DNA of 14,625 bases, from positions 1 to 14,625 of the forward strand of contig JANJUA010000325.1 of NCBI GenBank assembly GCA_024710825.1, in the 5' to 3' direction. This stretch comes from Solirubrobacteraceae bacterium. Lineage in GTDB: Bacteria > Actinomycetota > Thermoleophilia > Solirubrobacterales > Solirubrobacteraceae. The position numbers and the translations under genes are program-made. Of this stretch, positions 6,455 to 14,446 are shown piece after piece. The notes under the pieces were generated by a model. That model was not told the origin of the DNA. It worked only from the letters and a program-made list of their open reading frames with translations, and searched no databases. Every line of letters begins with the position of its first letter. Positions within the stretch are counted from its first letter, which is position 1.

Positions 6455-6460
6455 TAGCTT
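6455..6460 (+). promoter_or_regulatory. Possible -10 element of hup
   Basis: TAGCTT, about 44 bases before the HU start, would give a short leader containing the Shine-Dalgarno. No convincing TTGACA-like -35 was found at the proper distance. Weak evidence, based on the hexamer and position only. Confidence 0.3.
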
Positions 6461-6486
6461 CGACCGCTGCTCACCACATGCATCCG

Positions 6487-6493
6487 AAGGAGG
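6487..6493 (+). promoter_or_regulatory. Ribosome binding site of hup (sets the GTG start)
   Basis: AAGGAGG, ten bases before the GTG at 6504. It is a near-complete Shine-Dalgarno and supports GTG as the true start, since the protein from there begins with the classic HU MTKSEFV. Confidence 0.75.
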
Positions 6494-6503
6494 AGCATCA
6501 GCC

Positions 6504-6779
6504 GTGACGAAGTCCGAGTTCGTCGATCACATCGCAGAGCGGGCCGGCCTGGCCAAGACCGACGCCGGCAAGGCCGTCGATGCGGTGATCGAGACCATCC
6601 AGGACACCCTCAAGCGCGGCGGCGAGGTGAACTTCTCCGGATTCGGGAAGTTCCACGTGACCGAGCGCGGTGCCCGTGAGGGTGTCCATCCCCGTACGGG
6701 GGAGAAGATCCAGATCGCCGCGGCGAAGCTGCCGAAGTTCACCGCCGGCTCCGGTCTGAAGAAGTCCGTCAAGGGCTGA
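6504..6779 (+). CDS. hup: DNA-binding protein HU
   Basis: 91 aa, full length for HU. It is a small basic homodimer that bends and compacts DNA in the nucleoid. The helical body ([35 protein letters not shown]) leads to [16 protein letters not shown] (43-58) and the beta-arm region. The arm tip, usually R-N-P in this family, reads V61-H62-P63; the intercalating proline is kept but the preceding Arg-Asn are not. There is no Lys/Ala-rich C-terminal extension of the kind found in mycobacterial and streptomycete HU paralogues. It is monocistronic: divergent from the small membrane gene, with a hairpin and a new promoter-like element before the next gene. The strong ribosome binding site suggests high expression. 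IHF is less likely given the sequence and clade. Confidence 0.96.
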   Translation: MTKSEFVDHIAERAGLAKTDAGKAVDAVIETIQDTLKRGGEVNFSGFGKFHVTERGAREGVHPRTGEKIQIAAAKLPKFTAGSGLKKSVKG

Positions 6780-6793
6780 GCGACCCTCGAAGG

Positions 6794-6824
6794 CCGGCGG
6801 CGCCGGGGCAGTCGCTTCGGCGCC
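6794..6824 (+). terminator. Possible terminator hairpins after hup
   Basis: Two mutually exclusive hairpins lie 14 bases past the hup stop: CCGGC/GCCGG (6794-6798 with 6802-6806, 3-nt loop) and GGCGCCG/CGGCGCC (6799-6805 with 6818-6824, 12-nt loop). Neither is followed by a T-run, so termination is inferred from position and GC pairing only. Confidence 0.4.
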
Positions 6825-6845
6825 CGTCAGCCCCGCTTCTGCGGA

Positions 6846-6860
6846 CCGATCCGCGATCGG
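6846..6860. promoter_or_regulatory. 15-bp dyad at the -35 position of the LysM promoter
   Basis: CCGATC-CGC-GATCGG is a perfect 6-bp dyad with a 3-bp centre. Its right half lies 17 bp upstream of the TATGCT -10-like hexamer, where a -35 element would be expected and none with consensus sequence is seen. It could be an operator for the wall operon, or a small hairpin ending hup transcription. Confidence 0.4.
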
Positions 6861-6877
6861 ATGGCGGAAGCGGCGGC

Positions 6878-6883
6878 TATGCT
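6878..6883 (+). promoter_or_regulatory. -10-like element of the LysM-carboxypeptidase-kinase operon
   Basis: TATGCT, with nine bases before the ATG at 6893. No Shine-Dalgarno separates it from the start codon, so the transcript would have a leader of only a few bases or none. Confidence 0.5.
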
Positions 6884-6892
6884 TCCCGCCCC

Positions 6893-7276
6893 ATGGCCCG
6901 CCGCAGCTTCGCGCGCATCCTCGCGCCGCTCGCCCTGGTGGGCGCTCTGGTCGCGATCGTCCTCGTCGTCCAGTCGAGCCTCTCCGATCCGGACGGCGGC
7001 ACGTCGACCCCCGCCTCGACGACGGGCACGTCCGGCACCGGCTCCGCCACGACCGGCGCGACCGACGCCAATGACGAGAAGCCCAAGCGCAAGCGCCGCA
7101 CCTACACGGTCAAGCCCGGCGACATCCTCACCACCGTGAGCGAGAAGACGGGCGTCTCCGTGGAGGAGCTCGAGGAGCTCAACCCGGAGGTCGACCCGCA
7201 GGCGCTCCAGGTCGGCCAGCGGCTCAAGCTGCCGCCGGCCGCGGCCTCCACGACCGGGACCGACGAAGACCAGTGA
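6893..7276 (+). CDS. Membrane-anchored LysM-domain protein
   Basis: 127 aa. A basic N-terminus and one hydrophobic helix (about 10-27) form an uncleaved anchor or signal peptide. A Ser/Thr/Gly-rich linker (about 30-60) and a basic patch (KPKRKRR) lead to one LysM domain at 70-114: [20 protein letters not shown], then LEELNP and [10 protein letters not shown]. LysM domains bind the N-acetylglucosamine parts of peptidoglycan, so the protein should sit at the outer face of the membrane touching the wall. No catalytic domain is attached. Its stop overlaps the GTG of the D,D-carboxypeptidase gene (GTGA, 7273-7276), which fits a targeting or partner role for that enzyme. The ATG follows a -10-like hexamer closely and has no Shine-Dalgarno. 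Confidence 0.88.
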   Translation: MARRSFARILAPLALVGALVAIVLVVQSSLSDPDGGTSTPASTTGTSGTGSATTGATDANDEKPKRKRRTYTVKPGDILTTVSEKTGVSVEELEELNPEVDPQALQVGQRLKLPPAAASTTGTDEDQ

Positions 7277-8511
7277 GATCGGTCCTCGTCGTCCTCCTCG
7301 CGGCGTTCGCCGCGGCGCTGCTCGGCGCCTCCACGGCCCCGGGCGCCCCCTCGCCGCAGGCGCCCTCGGCGATCCTCTTCCAGCCCGACACCGGCGACGT
7401 CGTCTATCGCCGCGCCGACACGGAGCGTCGCCAGATCGCCTCGACGACGAAGCTCATGACCGCGCTCGTCACGCGCGAGCACGCCGATCTCGACGACACC
7501 TTCCGGGCGGTCGCCTACCCGGCCAACCCCGTCGAGTCGCTGATGGGCCTGCGCGCCGGGGAGCGGATGAGCGTGCGCGACCTCCTGGAGGGCCTGCTGC
7601 TCGCGTCCGGCAACGACGCCGCCGCGACGCTCGCAGTCCGCGTCGGCGGGTCGCGGCGCGAGTTCGTGCGGATGATGAACCGGCGGGCTCGCGAGCTCGG
7701 CCTGCGCGACACCCGCTTCGCCAACCCCATCGGCCTGGACGACCCGCGCAACCACTCGACCGCCGCCGACCTCGTCAAGCTGGCGCTGGTGGTCCTGCGC
7801 GACCCGTTCCTCGCCCGCACGGTCGACCGCGAGAGCGCCGTCGTCGGCACCGGGGTCCGGCGCCGGACGGTGGTCAACCGCAACACGCTCGTGCGCACCG
7901 TCGGGTGGGTCGACGGCGTCAAGACCGGCCACACGTCGCAGGCCGGATACGTCCTCGTCGGCGCGGCGAAGCGCCGCGGCGTGCGCGTCGTCTCGGCGGT
8001 GCTCGGCGATCCGAGCGAGGCGGCGCGCGACGCCGACACGCTCGAGCTGCTCCGCTGGGGCCTGGCGCGCTATCGGCTCGCGACGCCGGTCCGCCGGGGC
8101 GAGGCGCTGGCCGAGCCGCGGCTCGCCTATCGCGACGAGACGGTCGAGCTCGTCGCGGCCCGCCGCGTGCGCACCGTGTTGCGACGAGGCGAGGACGCGG
8201 AGGTGCGGGTGGTCGGCGCCCCGGCGGAGATCGACGGCGCGCTGCGCGCCGGCGAGCGCGTGGGAACCGTCGTCGTCTCGCGCCGGGGCAAGGAGGTGGC
8301 GCGCGTGCCGCTGGTCGCGAGCGAGGCCGTGGCCGCGGCGTCGCTCGGCGACCGCGTCTCGAGCGCGCTGCCGAGCGCGTGGCTGTCGTCGGCGTTGCTG
8401 GGCCTGCTGGTCGTCGTGGGGTGTAGCCTCCACCTCGCGCTCCGGCGCAGACGGCGGACACGCCGCCGGCAGGCCCGGGCGAGGAGGCGTGGAGGTACCG
8501 AGGCGGCATGA
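7273..8511 (+). CDS. D-alanyl-D-alanine carboxypeptidase (PBP5-like, peptidase S11)
   Basis: 412 aa. A signal peptide (1 to about 24) precedes the serine D,D-peptidase domain with all three catalytic motifs: S57-T-T-K60 (nucleophile and general base), S112-G-N114, and K217-T-G219 followed by HTSQAGY. It removes the terminal D-Ala from peptidoglycan stem peptides outside the membrane, limiting cross-linking. A smaller, probably beta-rich C-terminal region covers about 260-350. One membrane helix (about 370-390) and a strongly basic cytoplasmic tail ([16 protein letters not shown]) follow. The transmembrane anchor replaces the amphipathic anchor of enterobacterial PBP5, as in many actinobacterial homologues. 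The GTG start overlaps the LysM gene and the stop overlaps the kinase gene (ATGA, 8508-8511), so all three are likely translated from one mRNA. Confidence 0.93.
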   Translation: MRSVLVVLLAAFAAALLGASTAPGAPSPQAPSAILFQPDTGDVVYRRADTERRQIASTTKLMTALVTREHADLDDTFRAVAYPANPVESLMGLRAGERMSVRDLLEGLLLASGNDAAATLAVRVGGSRREFVRMMNRRARELGLRDTRFANPIGLDDPRNHSTAADLVKLALVVLRDPFLARTVDRESAVVGTGVRRRTVVNRNTLVRTVGWVDGVKTGHTSQAGYVLVGAAKRRGVRVVSAVLGDPSEAARDADTLELLRWGLARYRLATPVRRGEALAEPRLAYRDETVELVAARRVRTVLRRGEDAEVRVVGAPAEIDGALRAGERVGTVVVSRRGKEVARVPLVASEAVAAASLGDRVSSALPSAWLSSALLGLLVVVGCSLHLALRRRRRTRRRQARARRRGGTEAA

Positions 8512-9467
8512 TCATCACGGTCACGTTGAACGCGGCGATCGACCGGACGTTGTCGGTCCCGAACTTCCGGCCCGGCCGGCGCCACAGGACCGTGGACACC
8601 CAGACGATGGCGGGCGGCAAGGGCGTCAACGTCGCGCGGGCGCTCAAGCATCTGGGGCAGCCGGTCATCGCGACCGGGTTCGCGGGCGGCCCGACCGGGA
8701 CGCGGATCGTCGAGCAGCTCACCGACGAGTCGATCCTCACGGACTTCGTCCGCATCCGCGAGGAGTCGCGGACGAACCTGTCGGTGGTCGACCCGACGAC
8801 GGGCGAGCAGACCGAGGTCAACGAGCGCGGCGCGACGGTGACGTCGCGCGAGATGGAGCTCTTCCACGACAAGCTGCTGTACCTGTCGCGGGGGGCGGAG
8901 GTCGTGGTGTTCGCCGGCTCGCTGCCGCCCGGCGTCGAGCCGGATGCGTACGCGTCGCTGATCCGGGAGCTGCGCAAGCAAGGCCTGACGACGGTCGTCG
9001 ACACCGACGGGGAGCCGCTGCGCCTGGCCGTCCGCGCCGAGCCCGACGTCGTCTCGCCGAACGTGCTCGAGGCCGAGGAGCTGGTGGGTCACGAGTTCAA
9101 CGACGACGAGGACCGCGTCATCGCCGTCCGGGAGATGGTCGGGCTCGGCGCGAAGGAGGCGATCATGACCGTCGAGAACGGCTGCTTCGCGTCGATCCCG
9201 ACCGAGACCGGGCCGCACCTCGTGCAGGCCCGCGTGGAGCCGCGCGAGCCGGTCGCGTCGGTGGGGTCGGGCGACGCGTTCCTCGCGGGCTACGTGGCCG
9301 CGCGCTACTCCGGCAAGCCGCCCGAGGAGTGCCTGCGCTTCGGCGTCGCGTGCGGCGCCGAGTCCGTTCAGCGGCTGGGCGCCGGGGTCATCGATCCGCG
9401 CGAGGTCGACCGGCTGCTGCCGGAGGTCGAGCTGGTCTCGTTGGAGTCCGGCGCCGAGGTCGGCTAG
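8508..9467 (+). CDS. PfkB-family sugar-phosphate kinase (1-phosphofructokinase-like)
   Basis: 319 aa, the family's usual size. The start ([15 protein letters not shown]), the AGGKGVNVARAL substrate/glycine motif (35-46) and the GSGDAFLAGY signature (253-262, catalytic base D256) place it in the FruK/LacC/PfkB branch of ribokinase-fold kinases. Likely reactions are ATP-dependent phosphorylation of fructose 1-phosphate to fructose 1,6-bisphosphate, or of fructose 6-phosphate or tagatose 6-phosphate; sequence alone does not separate these. No PTS permease or FruR-type regulator is nearby, so a fructose-PTS role has no local support. It overlaps the carboxypeptidase stop by four bases (ATGA) and has GGAGG at 8491-8495. 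Its presence in a peptidoglycan operon is unexpected. A 6-bp inverted repeat follows the gene. Confidence 0.88.
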   Translation: MIITVTLNAAIDRTLSVPNFRPGRRHRTVDTQTMAGGKGVNVARALKHLGQPVIATGFAGGPTGTRIVEQLTDESILTDFVRIREESRTNLSVVDPTTGEQTEVNERGATVTSREMELFHDKLLYLSRGAEVVVFAGSLPPGVEPDAYASLIRELRKQGLTTVVDTDGEPLRLAVRAEPDVVSPNVLEAEELVGHEFNDDEDRVIAVREMVGLGAKEAIMTVENGCFASIPTETGPHLVQARVEPREPVASVGSGDAFLAGYVAARYSGKPPEECLRFGVACGAESVQRLGAGVIDPREVDRLLPEVELVSLESGAEVG

Positions 9468-9471
9468 CCGC

Positions 9472-9497
9472 GGCCCGTTGGTAGCCTGCGTCGGGCC
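9472..9497 (+). terminator. Possible terminator after the kinase gene
   Basis: GGCCCG (9472-9477) and CGGGCC (9492-9497) can form a 6-bp stem with a 14-nt loop, five bases past the stop codon. A 10-bp palindrome, CGGCTAGCCG (9461-9470), covers the stop itself. There is no T-run, and the guaB3 promoter-like element follows. Confidence 0.35.
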
Positions 9498-9521
9498 TCC
9501 TGAACCGTCCGCTCCGAGCCC

Positions 9522-9527
9522 TAGGAT
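9522..9527 (+). promoter_or_regulatory. -10 element of guaB3, leaderless arrangement
   Basis: TAGGAT ends six bases before the ATG at 9534, so transcription would start on or beside the A of the start codon. CTGAAC at 9500-9505 is a weak -35 candidate (16-bp spacer). No Shine-Dalgarno lies between hexamer and ATG. Confidence 0.6.
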
Positions 9528-9533
9528 CGCCCA

Positions 9534-10772
9534 ATGGAAGTAGAGATCGGCCGCGGGAAGAAAGCCCGCCGCGCCTACGGATTCGACGACATCGCCATCG
9601 TTCCTTCTCGTCGCACGCGGGATCCGGACGACGTCGACATCACGTGGAAGCTCGGCGACTACCGCTTCGAGCTGCCGCTGCTCGCCTCCGCGATGGACGG
9701 GGTGGTCTCGCCGAAGACGGCGGGGATCATCGGGAAGCTGGGCGGTCTCGCCGTCCTCAACCTCGAGGGCATCTGGTGCCGCTACGAGGACGCCGACGAG
9801 CAGCTTCAGCGCATCGCCGGGCTGCCGAAGGACCTCGCGACGCGCGAGATGCAGGAGATCTACCAGGCGCCGATCGTCCCGGAGCTGATCGCCCAGCGGA
9901 TCCGCGAGATCAAGGAGCAGGGGGTCGTCGCGGCCGCCTCGCTGACCCCTCAGCGCGTGCGCGAGCACTACGAGCTGGCGCTCGACGCCGGCCTCGACAT
10001 CCTCGTGGTGCAGGGCACGGTCGTCTCCGCGGAGCACGTCTCGCGTGACGAGTCGCGGCCCCCGCTGAACCTCAAGGAGTTCTGCCGCGAGGTGCCCGTG
10101 CCCATCGTCGTCGGCGGCTGCGCGAGCTACCACACGGGCCTGCACCTCATGCGCACGGGCGCGGCCGGCGTGCTCGTCGGCGTCGGACCCGGCGCGGCGT
10201 GCACGACGCGCGGCGTGCTCGGCATCGGCGTTCCGCAGGCGACGGCGATCGCCGACGTGGCGGCCGCCCGCTCGCAGCACATGCTCGAGACCGGCGAGTA
10301 CTGCCAGGTGATCGCCGACGGCGGGATGCGCAACGGCGGCGACGTCGCCAAGGCCTTCGCCTGCGGCGCGGACGCCGCGATGATCGGATCGCCGCTGGCG
10401 CGCGCGTACGAGGCGCCCGGCCACGGCTACCACTGGGGCATGGCGACGTTCCACCCGACGCTCCCGCGCGGCGCGCGCGTCCAGACGGTGCAGAACGGCT
10501 CGATCCAGGACATCCTCATCGGGCCGGCGCGCGAGAACGACGGCACGTTCAACCTCATGGGCGGCCTGCGGACCTCGATGGCCACGTGCGGCTACCGCGA
10601 CATCGCGGAGTTCAACCGGGCGGAGCTGATGGTCGCCCCGGCGCTTCAGACCGAGGGCAAGCACCTCCAGTCCGCGCAGCAGGTGGGCATGGGCGCCCGC
10701 GGCGCCGCGGCCGAGGCGCACCCGACCAACGGCAACGGCGCCAACGCCGAGAAGGCGCTGCAGGAGGCGTGA
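9534..10772 (+). CDS. guaB3: GuaB3-type IMP dehydrogenase family protein
   Basis: 412 aa. A TIM-barrel protein of the IMP dehydrogenase/GMP reductase superfamily in the form without CBS domains (the GuaB-like family typical of Actinomycetota and cyanobacteria). Landmarks are [36 protein letters not shown], the nucleotide-binding [20 protein letters not shown], and the catalytic loop [15 protein letters not shown] with nucleophile C223. It should oxidise IMP to XMP with NAD+, the first step to GMP. GMP reductase activity is less likely because the next gene is guaA, which uses XMP. The C-terminus is Ala/Asn-rich. The ATG at 9534 is preceded by a -10 hexamer at leaderless distance. The stop overlaps the guaA GTG (GTGA, 10769-10772). 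Family assignment is sure; whether it is the cell's main IMP dehydrogenase depends on a canonical guaB elsewhere. Confidence 0.92.
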   Translation: MEVEIGRGKKARRAYGFDDIAIVPSRRTRDPDDVDITWKLGDYRFELPLLASAMDGVVSPKTAGIIGKLGGLAVLNLEGIWCRYEDADEQLQRIAGLPKDLATREMQEIYQAPIVPELIAQRIREIKEQGVVAAASLTPQRVREHYELALDAGLDILVVQGTVVSAEHVSRDESRPPLNLKEFCREVPVPIVVGGCASYHTGLHLMRTGAAGVLVGVGPGAACTTRGVLGIGVPQATAIADVAAARSQHMLETGEYCQVIADGGMRNGGDVAKAFACGADAAMIGSPLARAYEAPGHGYHWGMATFHPTLPRGARVQTVQNGSIQDILIGPARENDGTFNLMGGLRTSMATCGYRDIAEFNRAELMVAPALQTEGKHLQSAQQVGMGARGAAAEAHPTNGNGANAEKALQEA

Positions 10773-12388
10773 GCCAGGACCATCTCGTCACCGCCTCCCG
10801 CGCCGCGACCGAGCTCGTCGACGAGTCGGCGGTCGACGTCGAGGCGCCGCGGGCGATCGACGAGGTGGTGGTGCTCGACTTCGGCGGGCAGTACTCCCAG
10901 CTCATCGCGCGGCGCGTGCGCGAGTGCGGGGTCTTCAGCGAGCTGCTGCCCCATCACGTCGACCTGGAGGAGATCCGGCGGCGCCGGCCGAAGGGGCTGA
11001 TCCTGTCGGGCGGCCCGGCGTCCGTGTACGCCGAGAACGCGCCGCGGCTCGACCGTCGGCTGCTCGAGCTCGGCATCCCCGTGCTGGGCATCTGCTACGG
11101 CATGCAGCTGATCGTCCGGGAGCTCGGAGGCCGGGTCGAGGCCGCCGAGGTGGGCGAGTTCGGCCGCTCGAACCTGACGGTCCGCGAGCAGGGGCGGCTG
11201 CTGGCCGGCACGCCCGAGGAGCAGACCTGCTGGATGTCGCACCGCGACACGGTGTTCGCGCCCCCGCCCGGGTTCACCGCCCTGGCCTCGTCGACCGCCT
11301 CGCCGGTCGCGGCGCTGGAGTCGGTCGAGCAGGGGATCTACGGCATCCAGTTCCACCCGGAGGTCGTGCACACGCCGTACGGCCAGCAGATCCTGACGAC
11401 GTTCCTGGAGGACATCTGCGGCTGCGCGCTCGAGTGGAGCGCGGAGAGCATCGTCGAGGAGCAGCTCGAGCGCATCCGCGCCCAGGTCGGCGACGGGCGG
11501 GTGATCTGCGGCCTGTCGGGCGGCGTCGACTCGTCGGTGGCGGCGCTGCTGGTGCACCGGGCGGTCGGCGACCAGCTCACGTGCGTCTTCGTCGACCACG
11601 GGCTGATGCGCAAGAACGAGGGCGACCAGGTGATCTCCGCGTTCCGCGACCACTTCAAGGTGCCGCTCGTCGCGGTCGACGCCGAGGAGCGCTTCCTGGC
11701 CAAGCTGCGCGGGGTCACCGATCCGGAGGCCAAGCGCAAGGCGATCGGCGCCGAGTTCATCCGCGTATTCGAGGAGGAGGCGGCGAAGCTCTCCGGGGCG
11801 AGGTTCCTGGTGCAGGGCACGCTGTACTCCGACGTGATCGAGTCGGGGGGCGGGACGGGCGCGGCGACGATCAAGTCGCACCACAACGTGGGCGGGCTCC
11901 CGGACGATCTCGAGTTCGAGCTCGTCGAGCCGCTGCGCGCGCTGTTCAAGGACGAGGTGCGCGCGGTGGGCGCCGAGCTGGGGCTGCCGGAGCGGCTCGT
12001 CTGGCGTCAGCCGTTCCCCGGGCCCGGGCTCGCGATCCGCGTCGTCGGCGGTGAGGCGACGAAGGCGCGACTGGACGTGCTGCGCGACGCCGACGCGATC
12101 CTCCAGGACGAGATCCGCCAGGCCGGCCTGTACCGCGAGCTGTGGCAGTCGTTCTGCGTGCTGCCGGACGTGCGGACGGTCGGCGTGCAGGGCGACGAGC
12201 GCACCTACGGCTACGTCGTCGTCATCCGCGCGGTGACGAGCGACGACGCGATGACCGCCGACTGGGCGCGGCTGCCGTACGACCTGCTCGAGCAGATCGC
12301 GTCGCGGATGATCAACGAGCTGCGCGAGGTCAACCGGGTGGTGCTCGACATCACGTCCAAGCCCCCGGGAACCATCGAATGGGAGTGA
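10769..12388 (+). CDS. guaA: GMP synthase (glutamine-hydrolysing)
   Basis: 539 aa, slightly longer than the usual 510-525 because of about 25 extra N-terminal residues before [20 protein letters not shown]. The class I glutamine amidotransferase domain has C109 (GICYGMQ) and H196/E198 (FHPEV). The ATP-pyrophosphatase domain has the P-loop SGGVDSS at 250-256 and [11 protein letters not shown]. The dimerisation domain includes [12 protein letters not shown] and ends in [11 protein letters not shown]. It converts XMP to GMP using ATP and glutamine. The GTG at 10769 overlaps the guaB3 stop. AGGAGG (10762-10767) is only one base from it, too close to act normally, so coupling to guaB3 translation is likely. 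The nearest later in-frame starts would cut into the amidotransferase domain. Confidence 0.97.
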   Translation: MSQDHLVTASRAATELVDESAVDVEAPRAIDEVVVLDFGGQYSQLIARRVRECGVFSELLPHHVDLEEIRRRRPKGLILSGGPASVYAENAPRLDRRLLELGIPVLGICYGMQLIVRELGGRVEAAEVGEFGRSNLTVREQGRLLAGTPEEQTCWMSHRDTVFAPPPGFTALASSTASPVAALESVEQGIYGIQFHPEVVHTPYGQQILTTFLEDICGCALEWSAESIVEEQLERIRAQVGDGRVICGLSGGVDSSVAALLVHRAVGDQLTCVFVDHGLMRKNEGDQVISAFRDHFKVPLVAVDAEERFLAKLRGVTDPEAKRKAIGAEFIRVFEEEAAKLSGARFLVQGTLYSDVIESGGGTGAATIKSHHNVGGLPDDLEFELVEPLRALFKDEVRAVGAELGLPERLVWRQPFPGPGLAIRVVGGEATKARLDVLRDADAILQDEIRQAGLYRELWQSFCVLPDVRTVGVQGDERTYGYVVVIRAVTSDDAMTADWARLPYDLLEQIASRMINELREVNRVVLDITSKPPGTIEWE

Positions 12389-12406
12389 GCCCGGCGACCG
12401 CCGGGC
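12389..12406 (+). terminator. GC hairpin after guaA
   Basis: GCCCGGC (12389-12395), loop GACC, GCCGGGC (12400-12406): a perfect 7-bp stem starting immediately after the guaA stop codon. It has no T-run. It could limit read-through from guaBA into ftsH, whose own -10-like element starts seven bases later. Confidence 0.5.
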
Positions 12407-12412
12407 GCCAAC

Positions 12413-12418
12413 TACCCT
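12413..12418 (+). promoter_or_regulatory. -10 element of ftsH, leaderless arrangement
   Basis: TACCCT ends six bases before the ATG at 12425, the same spacing as at guaB3. The GAGG inside this gap is too near the ATG to serve as a ribosome binding site. No clear -35 is visible. Confidence 0.5.
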
Positions 12419-12424
12419 GAGGCG

Positions 12425-14446
12425 ATGGCCGCCAAGACCACGGCTCCGCCCTCCGCGCCCGATCGAGCGGGCCAGGACGGAGGCCGCGGTTGGAAGGTCG
12501 AGCCGTCGTCGAACGGGCGCGGCGCCCCACCGCCGCCGAAGCCGCCGATGGTCCCCGGCCGGATGCGCACCTGGCTGGCGCTCCTGCTCGGGCTGCTCGT
12601 CCTGAACCTCGCCCTGTCGTTCATCACCGGCCGGCCGTCCGAGCGGGCGCAGGTGCCCTACCAGCCGTTCTTCACCCAGCAGGTCGCCGACGGCAACGTC
12701 CAGGCGATCTCCTCCCAGGAGGAGACGATCCAGGGCGAGCTGAAGGAGAAGGCGACCTACGACCCGCCGGAGGGCGACCCGGTCGAGGTCACGGAGTTCG
12801 AGACCCAGGTGCCGACGTTCGTCACCACCGACGAGCTGACGAGGCTGCTCGCCGACAACGACGTGGTCGTCAACGCCGAGCGGCCCGACGACGGCCGCAA
12901 CATCCTCGGGACGCTGCTGCTCGGCTTCCTGCCGACCCTGCTGCTGATCGGCGCGTTCGTGTGGATCGCGCGGCGCCAGGCGGCCGGCGCGGGGCTCGGC
13001 CGCTTCGGGCGCTCCACGGCGCGCCGGGTGCAGCGCAGCGACGCCGAGCGCGTGACGTTCGACGACGTGGCCGGCATCGACGAGGTCGAGAACGAGCTCG
13101 CCGAAGTGGTCGACATGCTCAAGCACCCGGAGCGCTACGAGCGCCTCGGGGCCCGCCTCCCGCGCGGGGTGCTGCTGTACGGGCCGCCCGGCACCGGCAA
13201 GACGCTGCTGGCGCGTGCGGTGGCGGGGGAGGCCGACGCCGCGTTCTTCTCGATGTCGGCGTCGGAGTTCATCGAGGCGATCGTCGGCGTCGGCGCGTCG
13301 CGCGTTCGCGACCTGTTCAAGCAGGCGCAGGAGGCGGCGCCCTCGATCGTGTTCATCGACGAGCTCGACGCCATCGGCCGCTCGCGCTCGGGCAACGTCG
13401 GCGGCATCAGCGGCGGCCACGACGAGCGCGAGCAGACGCTCAACCAGATCCTCACCGAGATGGACGGCTTCGAGGTCGGCACGACGGTGATCGTCCTCGC
13501 CGCGACGAACCGCCCGGAGATCCTCGACCCGGCGCTGCTGCGCCCGGGGCGCTTCGACCGCCGGATCGCGGTCCAGCCGCCCGACCGCCCCGGCCGGGTG
13601 GAGATCCTGAAGATCCACACGCGCAAGGTGCCGCTGGCCGACGACGTGGAGCTCGAGCGGATCGCGGCGTCGACCCCGGGCATGACCGGCGCGGACATCG
13701 CGCTGCTGGTCAACGAGGCGTCGCTGTTCGCGGCGCGCCGGGGCAACCGCGCGGTGACCGCCGCCGACTTCGGCGACGCCATCGAGAAGATCATCCTCGG
13801 CGCGGAGCGCCAGGTCGTGATGACGTCCGCCGACCGCGAGCGGACCGCTGTCCACGAGTCCGGCCACGCGCTCGTGGGGATGCTCACGCCGGGCGCCGAC
13901 CCGGTGCGGAAGATCTCGATCATCCCGCGCGGCCAGGCGCTGGGCGTCACCCTCTCCACCCCGGACACCGACCGCTACGGCTACGGGCGCGAGGAGCTGA
14001 TCGCGCGGATCAAGGTGGCGCTGGGCGGTCGGGCGGCGGAGCGCCTGGTCTACGGCGAGATCACGACGGGAGCCGAGTCCGACATCCAGCAGCTCACGCA
14101 GATCGCGCGCGGCATGGTGGGGCGCTGGGGCATGAGCGAGGCCATCGGGCCGATCGCCGTGACGGACGGCCGCGCCGACGGCGCGTTGCTGCCGGGCGCC
14201 TCGCCGGCCTCGGAGGGCACCCAGCGGATGGTCGACGAGGAGGTGCGGCGCCTGGTCGACGACGCGGAGCACGAGGTGCTGCTGCTGCTCGAGCGCGAGC
14301 GCGGGCGGCTCGACGGCCTCACCCGGGCCCTCCTGGAGCACGAGACGCTCGACGGGCCGGACGCCTACCGCGCCGCCGGCCTCGATCCCCCGGCGCTCGA
14401 TCCCGTCGACGAGGGCCGCGCGACGACCGACGCGCCGGCGGCGTGA
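12425..14446 (+). CDS. ftsH: ATP-dependent zinc metalloprotease FtsH
   Basis: 673 aa membrane-bound AAA+ protease that extracts and degrades membrane and regulatory proteins as a hexamer. A Pro-rich cytoplasmic N-terminus (1-45) precedes helix 1 (about 47-66), a roughly 90-residue external domain and helix 2 (about 160-182). The AAA domain has Walker A GPPGTGKT (253-260), Walker B IVFIDELD (308-315) and the second region of homology ATNRPEILDPALLRPGRFDR. The protease domain has H477-E-S-G-H481 (zinc ligands and catalytic Glu) and D553 as the probable third ligand (TTGAESDIQQLT). The usual aromatic pore residue before V-G is Ile here: EAIVGVGA, I286. All catalytic residues are present, so it should be active. 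The C-terminus is acidic and Ala-rich. The ATG follows a -10-like hexamer by six bases and a GC hairpin after guaA, suggesting an independent transcript. Confidence 0.96.
   Translation: MAAKTTAPPSAPDRAGQDGGRGWKVEPSSNGRGAPPPPKPPMVPGRMRTWLALLLGLLVLNLALSFITGRPSERAQVPYQPFFTQQVADGNVQAISSQEETIQGELKEKATYDPPEGDPVEVTEFETQVPTFVTTDELTRLLADNDVVVNAERPDDGRNILGTLLLGFLPTLLLIGAFVWIARRQAAGAGLGRFGRSTARRVQRSDAERVTFDDVAGIDEVENELAEVVDMLKHPERYERLGARLPRGVLLYGPPGTGKTLLARAVAGEADAAFFSMSASEFIEAIVGVGASRVRDLFKQAQEAAPSIVFIDELDAIGRSRSGNVGGISGGHDEREQTLNQILTEMDGFEVGTTVIVLAATNRPEILDPALLRPGRFDRRIAVQPPDRPGRVEILKIHTRKVPLADDVELERIAASTPGMTGADIALLVNEASLFAARRGNRAVTAADFGDAIEKIILGAERQVVMTSADRERTAVHESGHALVGMLTPGADPVRKISIIPRGQALGVTLSTPDTDRYGYGREELIARIKVALGGRAAERLVYGEITTGAESDIQQLTQIARGMVGRWGMSEAIGPIAVTDGRADGALLPGASPASEGTQRMVDEEVRRLVDDAEHEVLLLLERERGRLDGLTRALLEHETLDGPDAYRAAGLDPPALDPVDEGRATTDAPAA

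Noticed and set aside
8127..10721. 864-codon open frame on the - strand opposite the carboxypeptidase, kinase and guaB3 genes
   Set aside because: Shadow of certain genes: no domain motif, Arg/Ala/Asp/His-rich composition.
10646..14341. 1231-codon open frame on the - strand opposite guaA and ftsH
   Set aside because: It is antisense to two certain genes. Its composition (Arg, Ala, Asp, His, Leu, Gln low-complexity) is what antisense of GC-rich coding DNA gives, and no domain is visible.
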